A stretch of 64,000 nucleotides of DNA, from the NCBI RefSeq assembly GCF_001876935.1, contig NC_033796.1, forward strand, positions 69,789,234-69,853,233, given 5' to 3'. The notes under the pieces were generated by a model. It saw only the letters and a list, made by a program, of their open reading frames with translations, did not search any database and was not told where the DNA came from. Positions within the stretch are counted from its first letter, which is position 1; the number at the start of each line of letters is the position of its first letter. This DNA is from Asparagus officinalis. Lineage: Eukaryota; Streptophyta; Magnoliopsida; Asparagales; Asparagaceae. The position numbers and the translations under genes were made by a program. This document shows, in pieces, positions 36,641 to 49,107 of this stretch.

Positions 36641-38200
36641 TTGTACATCAAGAAGCTCAGGCATACCTGAGTTTGTAATCTGCAGAACCGAAATAACCAG
36701 ACGATACAGAAATAGCTAAAAACTACCAAGACTCATTTAAAACTATCGACCCGGTCCTTGTAATTATCAAGAATAGCAGTGGTCAGGAAAATCACGAGAC
36801 TTCCGATGTTGCTATCCCTGAGGAGAAGTTCAACTGGATTATGAACTTTATTATTATGTAAGCGGGCTGCTCCTGTCACGCCAAATACTAGTATAAACCG
36901 AAGAAAGCAAGAGCAAGCCTACTAACTTGATGAACATGGCCAGTTCTCTTTGCATACCCAATAAACCAATTCAGCAGCAAGTTCCACTCACAATACTGGA
37001 ATCTGAGAGCCAGCCGTTGCGGAGCACTATCTGAAATAGATGAATTGCGAGTTCAAGAGAAAAATAAATGGGAGCGGGATTCAGGGACAGAGTTACAAAG
37101 CACACAAGCTAGGTTTGCAACTTGTACCCCTAATCTAATGAGCACGTCGAAAGTGAGAAATTTCTTGTTTATGCTGCAAACCATACGGTGAAAATTTTAG
37201 GCAGATTTAATTTGCTTCAGATAACTCTCACCACGGCGCCACAGTCTCATAGTGGGCAGGAGGAGATAATAGGCTAGAGAAGTTTTGAACTTACCATTGA
37301 CAATGCAATCCTTTTAACTTATGGAGAACATCACTGACAGAACCCCCATTCTGATACAGCCATGTCCCTAGTCATGAGGAGCTGTTTCCGCCGGAGCCAA
37401 GAAGAGTTTTACTTCACAGTAACGTCTCAAATAGCGTTTCTTTGCAAATAGTATCCACATAGGATCCTGCTTATAATGAATAGCCCAAAGCAACTTCAGA
37501 ACTAAAGCTGCATTCTAATGAATGGCTGAAGAGATTCCTAGACCATCAAATTTGTACTCGTTGCATATTTGAGACCAAGAAATCAAGTGTATATTGCTAC
37601 CCTAATTAAAGGAAATTTCTACATGGTTCATCAACATTTTGGAGCACTTTTTTTGGGCAAGAGTAAAATTGTGCACCGGTACACTTGAACTCTCGTTTAG
37701 CCTACTCTTAACAAGTTGCACTCTGGCTGCATAAAGGGAGATTGCCTATTTTTCCTATGGAAATACTTTGTAATGTTTAAAAAGAGAGCATCACAATCTG
37801 AAAAAGACGATCTCTTACAAAACAAAGGCATGCCGAGAGATCAAATAGGGAATATGCGCTCTTAAAAAACCAAGGAGGCTAATAGTGCTGTGCTTCACAT
37901 TATCAGACACCCCATCAAAGACAGAGCATTTTGCATGGTTACTTTAAAAGCAGAGACTATGAGTCAAATGCATCGAGACAATTATAAAGGTATGAGATAA
38001 CTAATTCATCACCCCTACCAAGTAGGAGCAAGTCCTCAGCAAAAGATCAATGGCTGATCTTAAGCTTTGAACATTTTGAATGATATCTAAAAGAGCTGTT
38101 ATAACAAAGAGAGTCCAAAGTCCTAGAGAGACACTCTAATGCAATGACAAAGAGATGAGGAGAAAGAGGATTACACCCTTAAAATAGCCGTGTAGTGTAC
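36640..38200 (-). pseudogene. LINE (L1-type) reverse transcriptase relic
   Basis: Frames on the - strand, joined across stops and shifts, match plant LINE ORF2. Near 38160-38060 'PHLFVIALECLSRTLD' resembles the 'SPYLFVLCMEVLSR' block. Near 38050-38020 'SFAEDLLLLGRGDE' corresponds to the catalytic FADD box with the first Asp changed to Glu. Near 37930-37860 'KCSVFDGVSDNVK' corresponds to the post-catalytic block. Near 37590-37400 'WSQICNEYKFDGLGI' and 'ALVLKLLWAIHYKQDPMW' correspond to the C-terminal zf-RVT region. The 5' part (endonuclease, ORF1) is missing, as usual for LINE copies. Many stops make it non-functional. The downstream end is not sharply defined. Confidence 0.8.
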
Positions 38201-38261
38201 CACTAAAAAAAAACACAAAATGGGATGGAGATGAAATGCATGATATGATCCAATTAACCAC

Positions 38262-39195
38262 TGATCATCATATTTTATTACACTTTTATATCCCCAGACT
38301 CTTTTATTTTGAATAAAATATTTGCTAATAAAGTGGTTTTATCTTAGTTTGAAGGTAATGAAGTATTGATGAATAAGAGCACAAAGAACCAATTTCTCTC
38401 ATTTTTCAACGTTTTATTGAAGCCCAAGATCAAGCTAAGAGGAGGCCCACAAACCCCAAAAGACCGAGAAAAAAAATTGGGTCAACAAGTTAATAAAAGA
38501 ATAAAATTTTGTTAGGAACCAATCGATTGACCAATTGATTAGCTAATCGATTGGCTAACAAATTAGATCATAATAGAATTAGTTAATGACTGAGATTTAT
38601 TTCTTGGAACTCAAGACAAATCCAATAGCATTTATTAATTGATATAGGCTATAAATAAGGGTAGAGAGTGAGGGTTTTGGTGTGAAAAATTTTGTAAAAA
38701 AAACTCCATTTTAGAGAAGAGGGTTACTCTTAATTTAGAAGACCTTAAAAAATTATAAACTTTTTAATTACAATAAATAAAAAAAATTCTCATGTTAAAT
38801 TTTTTTTCTACTTCTTTGATGATGAAGATGAATATTTGCTTTCAAGAGGCCAATCTCTTACAATGTAAGCTTTTATTTTCCCTTGTATTTTCTTATTTTA
38901 GAATTGCGTGTTTCAGGATTTTTCTTTCATCTTTGGTAGATTAGATTTATTTCATGTTTGTAGTATAATTTTTTTTTATGCTTTTCAGAGTAGATTTATT
39001 TTCTTGCTCTTTCATGATTTGATTTTCTATTTTTTTCTTTTATTGTTTGTAGTTTAAATTTACTTCTTGTTCTTTTATGTTTATTAATGTAGATTTTTTT
39101 TATCAAATTTATTTCATAAAATGAGTAGCTAATTCTTGTAGAAAATCTAGGATTATATGAATCTAGTTTAACTGTGTTTTTTCCAATGAGAAAAT
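38262..39195 (+). mobile_element. Athila-like LTR, copy 1 (3'-truncated)
   Basis: Begins TGATCATCATATTTTATTA and aligns through its length with the LTRs at 45581 and 56149: shared 'GCTATAAATA.GGGTAGAG.GTGAGGG', 'GGGTTACTCTTAATT' and 'GATGAAGATGAA' blocks. Homology stops near 39195, where Tat-like sequence begins, so the LTR lacks its last 700 bp. Confidence 0.75.
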
Positions 39196-40378
39196 TCCTA
39201 TCCTATCATAGGCTAAGAGAGAGAGAGAGAGAGTTATTGGCCAATAATTATGGATTAAGTGGCCATTAATTTTGGAGACAGTGAGGGGATGAATACCCCT
39301 TGAAAATAGCCCCCAAAACGTTCATCTAGTGATGTTCACCTAATAGTTTCATGGTTGAAGTTCACTGGAAGAGTTTGAGCGAAATCTGCTGAATGTGGAT
39401 GGGCCATCTCCTTTAAATCATGGATGATGTGGCCCATGTATGTGCCTCTCGGTGAAGTTCACATATAAACAAGTTAGCAAAATTTGCCAATGAGTTTGAA
39501 TTTATCACAGAATTCGATTCGCGATTTGACCGACTCAATGACGTCTTTCAACTCGGCTCAAAGTTTGAATTAGATGTTGAACCACTCTTGACTTGATTGG
39601 TTTGGGTTAAGATAAGCTATGTGGTGAAGTTCACATGTCCTATTAATGGCGAGCTTTGCTACAGCTCGTTGTGGGCTTGAGTTTGCGCCTATTTGAAGTA
39701 TTTAGCCCATGGACATTTTCTTCTTAGATCCAAGCTGAACGTTAGCATGGACAATATATTTCAACTGTCTACAATACCCCTCCCAAAAGTTTTCAAGATC
39801 ATGCATTTGACTTGTGATAGGGATTGAAATACTTTGGATAGTCAGAGGTATATTGTTGAATGTAGCTTGGATCGTCTTGTTTAGGTTGAAATTTGTCTTC
39901 ATTCTACTTGTTTGCCAGAAGTGTACTGTTGAATGTGGCTTCCTTTACTGTAGATTCATATTGGAGGCTTAATGGTGCTTGTACTCGTCCAATTCTATAT
40001 TTGGTATGAAATTCATCTACCTTAACATTGGGATGAAGATGGAATGATGATGATGTTTGCTTGGTCTTGAGCTTTGGTGAAATTCGCTTAGCTTTGACTA
40101 TTTGAGCGAGGTTCGCCATTTGATGAGGGTCGCCAAGTCTGTTGTCTCTACATATAGGCCTTGATTTGTGGTTGGGATTTTCCTTTGTGGTTAGTAAGAT
40201 TCACCGAGTACACCAAGATTTAGGCTATCTTTTAGCCTCTATGTTTGGTCCAATCACTTCTCATAAAACGTGTTGTTTGCTATGTGAAGTTGTATTTGGA
40301 GATCTTATAAATAGCTCATTTCATCCTCATCTTTTCTCATCTCACTTCTAACTAGATCAGAGGTGCTTCTCAATAAGG

Positions 40379-42455
40379 AGCTAAAATTTAACGACTCTAA
40401 TAGGAGCTAGTCCAAGTGACGGGCAATCAAGCGAAGGAAATTCACATGCTTTGCCAATTAGTGGACTTACTTTCAGTTGAGAAGTCTTTGCCTGAGCAAA
40501 TCATCAAGAATCAATAGAAAACTTAGGGCAAATTGAATCGTGACAGAGATGCTTGGAGATTTGAGTGTCATGATCTACGTAGGACCGTTCTAAGACTGAG
40601 ATGGCGGCTGAAGAAAGATACTTGGAGCTCTACGAGTGAAGACTCAAAAGAGATTAGGTCTCACAAGAGATGACCTAAAACATAATTAGACGTCATTTGG
40701 CTATCTCAAGCTCAACGTCAAAATTTCCTTTCACAAACAAGCTTCTTCCTCTTGATATGCTTCACTTAGGGAAATATGACAATTCTTGCTTAACAGCTCT
40801 TCTCATCCTTTGGCTTAGGGTCCAGTGAAAAAAAATAAATGGGAGCTATTTTTTATGCATAGGGAAAATTCTATTCTCCAAGTTTTGTAAGATTGGAGTT
40901 ACATGGGCTTAGTAGGTCCTTTGTTCATTTTCTCTTCTCACTATCCATTGCTAGGTATATAGGGTAGCCTCTTGATTTTGGTTTCTCCTTGCCTCTGTGA
41001 CTATTGTTGAGGTTGGAGTAGCGAGTATCAGCGAAAACTCATCATCCTTTTACTGGATAGTCTTAATATTGTCTTTATGTAGTATAGTCTTTGATCAATA
41101 AAAATAAACTTTTCCTGAAATCTTCCATCTTTGTGTGTTTGATCTTGTATATACTTTACTTTTGCGACAAACTTGAACTCTGCATGGAGTTATTATGTTG
41201 GAAGCGAGGCTCATGCTTCATTATAGTGGCGATGATCATCGAATTGAGATTCACTAAGTAGAGTCTCAGACAAATTAGGTTGAACTTGGTCAATTCGTAG
41301 ACTTCAGCGAAGTTTGCTATGTCACTTTGGCGAAGTTCGCTTCAATGTTAAATCGGTTGAGCAAAGTTCATTTCCTCTAANNNNNNNNNNNNNNNNNNNN
41401 NNNNNGCTAAAATTTAACGACTCGTAATAGGAGCAGTCCCAAGTGACGGAGGCATCAAGCGCCACAGGAATTCACATGCTTCTGGCCAATTAGTGACTTA
41501 CTGTTCAGTTGAGTAGTCTTTGCCTGAGCAAAATCATCAAGAATCAATAAGAAAACTTAGGCAAATTTGATCGTGACACGAGATGCTTGGCAGATTTGAG
41601 TGTCATGATCTACGTAGGACCGTTCTAAGACTGAGATGGCCGGCTGATAGAAACGATACTTGGAGTCTACGAAGTGAAGACTCAAAGAATTAGGTCTCAC
41701 AGAGATGACTTAAAACATAATTAGACGTCTTTGGCCTATCTCAAAGGCTCAACGTCTAAAAGTTTCCTTCACAATACAAGCTTCTTCTCCATTGGATATG
41801 ACTATTCACTTAGGCGAAATATGACAAATTCTTGCTTAACAGCTCTTCTCATCCTTTGGCTTACGGCGTCCAGTGGAAAAAATAAATGGGGAGCTATTAT
41901 TTCTATGCATATGGAATTCTATTCTCCAAGGTTTTGATAAGATTTGGGAGCTTAACATGGGCTTAGTAGGGTCCTTTGTTCTATTTCTCTTCTCGACCTA
42001 TCCATTGCTAGCTTATAGGGTAGCCTCTTGATTTTTGCGTTTCTTCTTGGCCTCTGTGACTTATTGTTGAGGGTTGGATACGCGAGTATCACGAAAACTC
42101 ATCATACCTTTTTACTGACATAGTCTTAATATGTTCTTTATGTAGTATCAGATCTTTGAATGCATAAAATATAACTTTTCGTGAAATCTTCGCATCTTTG
42201 TGTGTTTGATCTTGTACTATACTTTACTTTTGCGACAAACTTGAACTCTGCCATGGAGTTATTATGTGGGATAGCGAGCGCTGCCATGACCTCATTATAG
42301 TGGCCGAGGGTCATCGCAATGTGAGATTCACTAAGTAGCAAGTCTCAGACAAATTAGGTTGAACTTGGTCAATCGTAGACTCAGCGAAGTTTGCTATGTC
42401 ACTTTGGCGAAGTTCGCTTCCAATGTTAAATCGCGTTGCAGCAAAGTTCATTTCT
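40379..42455. other. Probable false duplication flanking an assembly gap
   Basis: 40379-41380 and 41406-42455 are the same sequence end to end, separated only by 25 Ns. The second copy differs mainly by scattered single-base insertions and deletions every 10-30 bases, the error pattern of unpolished long reads. Both start at 'GCTAAAATTTAACGACTC' and end at 'CAAAGTTCATTT'. ORFs within the second copy should be ignored. Confidence 0.85.
41381..41405. other. Assembly gap, 25 Ns
   Basis: A run of 25 N between two copies of the same 1-kb sequence. The fixed length suggests a placeholder rather than a measured gap. Confidence 0.99.
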
Positions 42456-42759
42456 CTACAAACTTTGGGAGGGGGGGGTGGCTAGGGGCGGGTGAAATTC
42501 AACAAGTCGTTTGAGCGGGGCTCACTGTGAGGATCTTAAAATTTAAATCCTCGGTTTATGTGCTTGAAATCATGGCAAGGGTTACTCTTTGTGAAGTTCA
42601 GAGCGAGATTCACATTGAAGTTTGGGGCAATAATCTTGAAATCTTGATGAAGCTTAGGGTGATAATCTTCAGCGAGTTTGGGGCAAGCCTATAAATAGAA
42701 CTATTTGCCTCCTATCTTTTTCACTTTGATTTAAAAAAACCCCTAGTTTTCTCAAAACC

Positions 42760-44587
42760 CATTGAAACTTATTTTTGATGCCAAATCGTTTCTTCAATGG
42801 CTTCTTGTCATGCAATCTCAAGAAGAAGGGGTATCGCTGAAAGACCTCATTAGTCGAGAACTGACACCGCACTATCGCAACTTGAGATGGCGTCAGGTAA
42901 ACTTCGAATCCAACGACAGTGATATTTTGATTTGCCAAGTACAGACTCCATCGGGCTTCAATAGTACTTTAGGGTACTCGAGATTATTCCACTACCAAGG
43001 GCATAATTTTTTACTACTACTTTCGGACATTTTTGTAATCTTTGTCTACGATGGCGAAGGTTTAACAGAAGCTGTAATGGCGCTTGATATGACAAACTTT
43101 TCTTCTTAGGAGAGGCTCGCTATTTTGGCCTATTAGGCTCTTGGGCAAGCTTCGTCTAAGCGAGGGTTATTGACTTAGTCTCTTGGAGTTCTTAGTGAGC
43201 TTCACTTGAGCGTGGTTCACTGATCTGACCAATCAATTGTTGAAGGAGCTCTGCTTATGTGATGCTCACGGAAGTTGATTTGTTTGCTGTGTTGAAGTTC
43301 ATTGCTGCTGGTATGAACTTTGTCTGCCTTGTTCACACTTATCCAAATTTCTCATGCTAGTGTTGAGACGTCTTTCACTCACAAGCGAGCTTCACGTAAG
43401 AAGACTTAACGAGCCTAGTGTCTATGTATTGAACCTTAGTTGATTTCTCAAGTTTTTTTCCTTTTGACTTGTTTTCCCTTTTTTGTGCAGTCATCCTGGT
43501 TAATATGTCACTTAGCTGCCGCAGTCACTATTGGTACAACGGGTGCCAGAATGCTAGTATGGAACCCGTGTTTAGTGAAAGAATACCTCTATTTTACGAA
43601 ATTAGTAGTCAAGATCGAGTTGAAGCTATCAGGTTTGGAAGCATTAACGCACTAAGAGACCTCATAACAGAAGCTGAATTCTTAATCCCAAAGACCGATC
43701 AATCAAGAAAACCCTAATTGATTGGGTGATAGCAACCCCGGGGCACCTCCATTTTCAATCGAGAGAAGGAACACTGGTACTATGCGCAGGGGGATCAACA
43801 TTGCTATTTGTTTGCAATTGGAGAACAAGTATAGTTCATGTATCTACAACATCTTGCGGTTCCTCACTTGATGCACGCGACTCTCACTAACAAATATGAT
43901 AGTGTGAAGATGGGTTTTTTTAAGCATGATGGTGGCTTTCGTCAAGAGGGACTCTATGGAGTCATTATCATGGGTCTCCATTCCGGTTCTGTCCAGGTTG
44001 ATGCTACTATGAATAAAGTATCGGTGGTCCCCAACATTTTTGGCAAGCACTTTGCCGATGCTAAGGGCCAATACCATGAGAAGGATGCTAGAGTCCCTGG
44101 TTGGGTCAAATCGACCGATACTAAGTGGTGGGCAAGTTTGATTGATTATGCCCTCACTACTTTTGAGGAAAGATTAACAAGGTTGGGGCTCTATTTTGCA
44201 ACGTGAGCCTCAAAATATGGGTTTAAGATTTGTGCACCTATGTTGTATAGTATTTTAGAATTGTATAATGTCGATATTAACGCTTTCTTCACCTTAATAA
44301 GCGAGACAGGGATAGCTCTCCATGAGATGTATGAAGTATCCCATTTGACTATGGGGATGAGGCTATATGAAGAGTTCTTCCCTACAAATACAGAGTTGAT
44401 GACCATGTGCCAAAACGTTCACCTCAGGGAGGTGTTTTGAGAACTAATCTGTCACTATCATATTTGTCACCAGACAGTTTTGCATGCTGTGCACGACCCT
44501 AATGTGGCTCAAGTTCCTTGGACTGAGTATTTATTATGGAATGTGAGTAAAGAAATAAATGTTGACTCAATTTCACCCATTATGGGG
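42760..44587 (+). pseudogene. Plant-mobile-domain-like ORF of a Tat-like element, N-terminal part
   Basis: Frames at 42762-43109, 43469-43717, 43838-44206 and 44240-44440 follow one another with small shifts. The last contains 'YNVDINAFFTLISETGIALH' and 'YEEFFPTN', and continues (past a stop) 'ICHQTVLHAVHDPNVAQVPW'. From memory this order resembles the plant mobile domain (aminotransferase-like) proteins carried as extra ORFs by Tat-lineage gypsy elements; no alignment was run. The reading direction is opposite to the integrase at 52.6-54.1 kb. The frame is cut at 44587 by an inserted LTR element and resumes at 49108. Confidence 0.55.
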
Positions 44588-45066
44588 TGTTTGCGGTAAA
44601 AATTAAAGAAAATTGAGAAGAAATGTTATTAATTCTCCTTAATTGATTTAAGAAAAGAATAAATACAATCTCTCTTTGTAATCTCTCTAACTGACTTAGA
44701 GAAAGAAATTACAATTTTCCTTATCGGTTTCCCGATTTAAAAAAGAAAAAAGGAATCAACGAAGATCCTTCCCTTTGTTTAAAACTGGGTTCTTCGTGGT
44801 AGCGATAGGAGTTTGAATCTTGTATCCCGTTGACGATTTGAACGCCTTCTTCGTGGAACTTTGTCGTCTCCTCTTGACTTAACGTCGGGAAGAACTTACA
44901 AGGCAAGTTTAGAACTCTAAACGAGTTCAAGAACTCTATGAAAGAGTTAATTTCAAAAAGGATATTTAATCCCTTTTAGCTGAAATCAGAGAATAACTGA
45001 TCTCACAATTCTTCAACCGAAAATGGTTCAAACGCCAAACCAAAAGCTTCAAAGCACTAACAAAAG
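44588..45066 (-). repeat. Truncated 3' LTR of the nested element
   Basis: Aligns with 48037-48512, sharing 'TTATCGGTTTCCCGATTTA', 'AGGAATCAACGAAGATCCTT' and 'CTTGACTTAACGTCGGGAAG'. Homology ends at 'CTAACAAAAGCC'. Confidence 0.85.
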
Positions 45067-45580
45067 CCAGGAGATCGATTTTCTTCTGACCATTCAGAGC
45101 TAGAGATTGATGACTTCCCACTACCAATCGTGTTAATGGTAACTCCAAGATATTCATCCTCTGAAGTCTTCTTTTTGTGACAACGTCATTGCTTATTGGG
45201 CAAAGCGATGTTCGTCAGTCGGTCGAACACCGATGGTCTTGGTGCAGGTGCAGAACATTGACATTCTGAGAGGAATGCAGAAATCAATCGTTCGCATTGG
45301 CATGAACGAGTGACATGTTGTACCTGTCTTTCTCTCGATAAGAACTCTCTCAAATCTGTTGCAGGGACTCAAGAAGAGTTACTCACTGAACGTGAGGTTT
45401 GAGTTGGAACCCACTGTCTTTTGTTGGATGGGATTGGCTCCTGGTGAACATGGATCTTAAGTCCATGTTGATCCTTTTGAACACGACGGATCACATCGTG
45501 TTTAGTATTAGAAATGCGAGGGTCACGTTGAGGAAAAAGAACGTGAAGGTCGCGTTTGAAAGTAGGAACGCGAGGTTCGC

Positions 45581-47237
45581 TGATAATCATATTTTATTAT
45601 AATTTTATACACTCATTATCTATTTTATATGAATAAATATGTCATTAATAATTTTTTTTATCTTTAATTACAGGTTAATGAAGAATAAAGCCTAAGATCT
45701 CTTCTCTCAACAAAAACTCATGAATTAAATGAAGAACACAAGCAAGAGCCAAAAAGCCCAAGCCCAGAATCAAACCGAGTAGCCTGTAGAAGTGGGAGAA
45801 AATAAAAAAATTAAATATGAAAAAAAATATATTCAAGATAGTTGGCCGCAAAGAAACGACGATATCTCTCAATCCGGAAGGCGGAATTTAACATATAATA
45901 TATAAAAATCTCCTATCTCGATGAGACGAAGCCATCTGTAAAGGCAGAAATTTGATAGGACATTGATGCTAGCATCGATGCGGGCATTGATGCTAGCATC
46001 GATGCGGGCATCGATACTGACGAATCAGTTACAGATCAGTGGCTAATTTTTTTATGGTTTTGGATAAGGATTCAATCTAAGGGCTCTCATTCATTAATGT
46101 TTACTATAAATAGGGGTAGAGAGTGAGGGGTTAGGGGTGTAAAAATTTTTGTAACTCTATTTAGAGAGGAGGGCCACTCTTAATTCAGAAGGCCTTCCAA
46201 ATTTGTAACTTTTGTTATAATTAATAAAATAGTTTTTTCACCACTTTAAATATTTCTTCTCTTTGTTGGATAATGAAGATGGAGATGAAGAATTATTTGG
46301 AGGTTTGCATTTCTTTTATTTTTCTCTTTTATTTCTTTTTAGTAAGTTCTTTATTATTGCTTATTAGTTAGATTTACATTCATGCTTGTAGTGTAGATTT
46401 ATTTTCTTGTCTTTTTATATCCTTTTTGCACTTTAATTTGTAGAGTAGATTTATTTTCTTGTTCATAGTTTAGATTTTTATTTTTATTTTTTAATTAGTT
46501 CTTTTTCTTCTTGTTTTTATTTTTTAAGATGTGAAATTAATTCTTGTAGGAATCTTAGAATTGTATGAAACTAGTCTAATTTTCTTTATGTTATACAAAT
46601 TATTCTCTTACACTTAAAATGATTATATTTAGGATAATCAACTAGAGAACTAATTGATAGAAGAAGAATTTGATAATCTATGCTTATCTTAAATGGTTTG
46701 ATAGGTTATACTTATGAATTTTAGGATTACTATCTTATTGTTGTTCTTATCATGATTTTTATTTTGACTTAGATGATAATTTGATAGGCTATACTTTCCT
46801 TAAATGGTTTGATATTCTATACTTAATAAATCTAAATTGAACTATGACAAAAAGAGAATAGTTTGTATTTAATAATTGAGATTAGCTAGTGGATTCAATT
46901 CTAGATTTCTCTAATAATTGAGATTAGCTAGTGGATTCAATTCTAGATTTCTCATATCTTTAATTGAACCCTCCATCTTTTGTTTTCTTGATTTTTCTCT
47001 TTCTTGCTTTTTATTCTATTCTTTGATTCTTACTTCTCTTCGCTCAAATTTAATTTATTGTTACTTGCATATATTCGAAACAATCACTCTCACTCATCAT
47101 AACTCTCACACTTATTCTTTAATTCTATTTTGTCATGCACACAACATAAGAACCAATTCTAATTTCTCCTACAAAATACCTTCCTCGTAGGATCGATAAC
47201 TTTTTATACTATAACTTAACACGGTTGTGCCGCATCA
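45581..47237 (+). mobile_element. Athila-like LTR, copy 2 (near-solo LTR)
   Basis: 1657 bp from TGATAATCAT to CATCA, followed by 'AGTTTTTGGCGGGG', a shortened form of the Athila LTR/PBS junction. After about 20 more bases, sequence of the surrounding element ('CGCGTTTGAGAGTAG') resumes. The bulk of the Athila element has therefore been deleted. Two internal tandem duplications are present: a 24-bp ATCGATGC-rich unit (45960-46015) and a 41-bp unit (46870-46952). Confidence 0.8.
46870..46952. repeat. 41-bp tandem duplication inside the Athila LTR
   Basis: The unit 'TTGAGATTAGCTAGTGGATT' plus 21 bases occurs twice in a row without differences over most of its length; the other Athila LTR copy (57415) has it once. 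Confidence 0.85.
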
Positions 47238-47763
47238 AGTTTTTGGCGGGGATGTTTATGCTGCATCATTCGCGTTTGAGAGTAGACATGCGAGAGTCGT
47301 GTGTAACACTCTTCTGAACGCGAGGTTCGCATTTTGATTGAACAATGCGAAGGTGAGGTTCGCATTTAACACGGGCCTGAGGTTTGCATTTTGGTTGTGA
47401 AATGCACCACTGAGGGTTGCGCTCAGCCTGGCTCTCACGTGGCTCGTGCTTGGGCACATAAACATGAGGCTCGCGTTCTAAAGTAGAAAAGCGAAGCTCA
47501 GGTTCACGTTGAGGCTCACAAACGCGAAGCTCGCGTTGGTTGATTGATTAGCTTTCTCGAAGCTGTAATCGTTGTAGGGATCTTCTCCTTCGTTGAGTAA
47601 CGTTCTTCTTAGCCTGACTTAAGGCTTTTGCAGCAGCACCACCATCTATAGTGATCAGGTTAGTTGCAGCAATGGGCCTCTTATGACCCGATACCTTTTG
47701 TTTAGGCACGAGTATAGGGCCTCTAACTCGATTGATGAGTTTAGTTGGAGCTAAGCCTTCTCC

Positions 47764-47991
47764 TTATGAAGAAGGGTTGTATGAATAGCATGATCCAAAG
47801 GAGAGACAGTCCTTTGGTGAGTCAAAAATAGGAGGAATCCTAGTCTCCTTAGAAAGTTTGCGGATCTTGCACATAGCCTTAGGGCTAAGGGATCCGGAGG
47901 AGAGAAACTCTTCGTACTTAGCTTGGTTGAACTCTATGGTCAGAGTTTCGACGGTCATCCCTACGAGTTTGGTGTCAGATTGCGTCGCCAC
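47764..47991 (-). pseudogene. Start of a Tat-like polyprotein ORF in the nested element
   Basis: 75 codons on the - strand, starting just downstream of the primer-binding site, as expected for the 5' end of a gag-containing ORF. The visible part contains no diagnostic motif. The rest of the coding region is deleted. Confidence 0.35.
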
Positions 47992-48036
47992 TTCTTTATC
48001 GAGAAAAAAATAGTCCCCAGCAGAGTCTTCATCTTT

Positions 48037-49102
48037 TGTTTGTGCAAAAAATTAAAAAAAATTGAGAAGAAATGTTATTAATTCTCCTTAACTGACTTGA
48101 GAAAAGAATAAATACGATCTCTTTGCAATCTCTCTCTAACTGACTTAGAAAAAAATTACAATTTTCCTTATCGGTTTCCCGATTTACAAAAGAGAGAAGG
48201 AATCAACGAAGATCCTTCACTTTGTTTAAAACTAGGTTATTCTTGGTAGCGGCAGTTTGAATCTTATATCCCGTTGATGATCCAAAAGCCTTACTTCGTG
48301 GAACTTTGCTGTCTCCTCTTGACTTAACGTCGGGAAGAACTTGCAAGGCAAGTTTATAACTCTAAACGAGTTTAAAAACTTTGTAAAAGAGTTAATTTCA
48401 GAAAGAATATTTAATCCCTTTTAGCTAAAATCAGAGAATAACTGATCTCATAAATTTTCAACCAAAAATGGTTCAAAAGCCAAACCAAAAGCTCCAAAGC
48501 TCTAACAAAAGCCTTCACCAAAGCCAAAAATAAAGCTCCAACCATGTTAACCCTTTTTAAGCTGAATTCTCGGCTATTTATAGGGTTTAAGGGGTATAAT
48601 TGACCCCTTAAATTGCTCCATAATAGGGGCTTAATGGCCCTATTACGTGCAAAATGATTTTGAAACCGTTCAAATCCTGTTTGAACTAGTCAAATGCGAG
48701 ATTCGCATTCTAGAGTGAGCCTCGCGTTTAGCCTATGAAACGCAAAGGGGAGCCTCACATTTTAGCTATGAAACGCAGAGGTGAGCCTCGCGTTTTGAGT
48801 TTGAAACACTGAGGTGAGCCTCACATTTTAACATTGGAATGCGGGGTTGGGCCTCTGCATTTTAGAGTTAAAACGTGGGGGTGGACCCTTACGTTTTGCT
48901 TTGAAGAGATCGTTAATTGTAATCTCTTTTTCGAGTTTTGCAAAGATAGTCATTTTTTAATCCTTACATTTGGCTCTTTGGAAATATGAGAGTCATCAAT
49001 TTGTAACTCTCGTATGCTGTTATGAAAGTCGTCAGGTTGTAACTTTCATCATCAGTACTTTGTGAGGATCAACTATCTCTAGTAATTTTTAAACAGCCTA
49101 CA
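48037..49102 (-). repeat. 5' LTR of the nested element (1066 bp)
   Basis: Complete LTR from TGTTTG to CCTACA beside the TGGGG duplication. It includes a run of 'AACGCGAGGTGAGCCTCGCGTTT'-like units around 48690-48900, spaced about 45 bp apart. Confidence 0.85.
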
Positions 49103-49107
49103 TGGGG

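Larger units (their letters stand above)
39196..42460. mobile_element. Terminal/untranslated region of a Tat-like Ty3/gypsy element, left copy
   Basis: Directly repeated, with divergence, at 54357-56148; aligned landmarks include the 'CATAGGCTAA.AGAGAG' start, 'ACTCTTGACTTG.TTG', and 'TTAGACGTC.T.TGGCT'. Almost entirely non-coding, with recurring 'GCGAAGTTCGC'-like words. It probably represents LTR/UTR sequence of the element whose integrase lies at 52.6-54.1 kb. An assembly gap interrupts it and inflates its length (see 40379-42455). Confidence 0.55.
44588..49102 (-). mobile_element. LTR retrotransposon relic with TGGGG target duplication (4.5 kb), nested in the mobile-domain ORF
   Basis: TGGGG occurs immediately outside both ends (44583-44587 and 49103-49107). 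The left end begins TGTTTGCGG, and the right LTR (48037-49102) begins TGTTTGTGC and ends CCTACA. The left LTR matches the right over about 480 bp (44588-45066), then is lost. A primer-binding site lies at 48014-48031 on the - strand (TGAAGACTCTGCTGGGGA, near the tRNA-Arg-type site of Tat elements), so the element reads right to left. The internal region is short, with one - strand ORF (47764-47991) right after the site. An Athila LTR sits inside. Confidence 0.85.

Noticed and set aside
41731..42341. ORFs in the right-hand copy next to the N gap
   Set aside because: The copy is probably an error-rich assembly duplicate of the left side.
45960..46020. CRISPR-like short repeats
   Set aside because: Two tandem 24-bp units without spacers, inside a plant LTR; not a CRISPR array.
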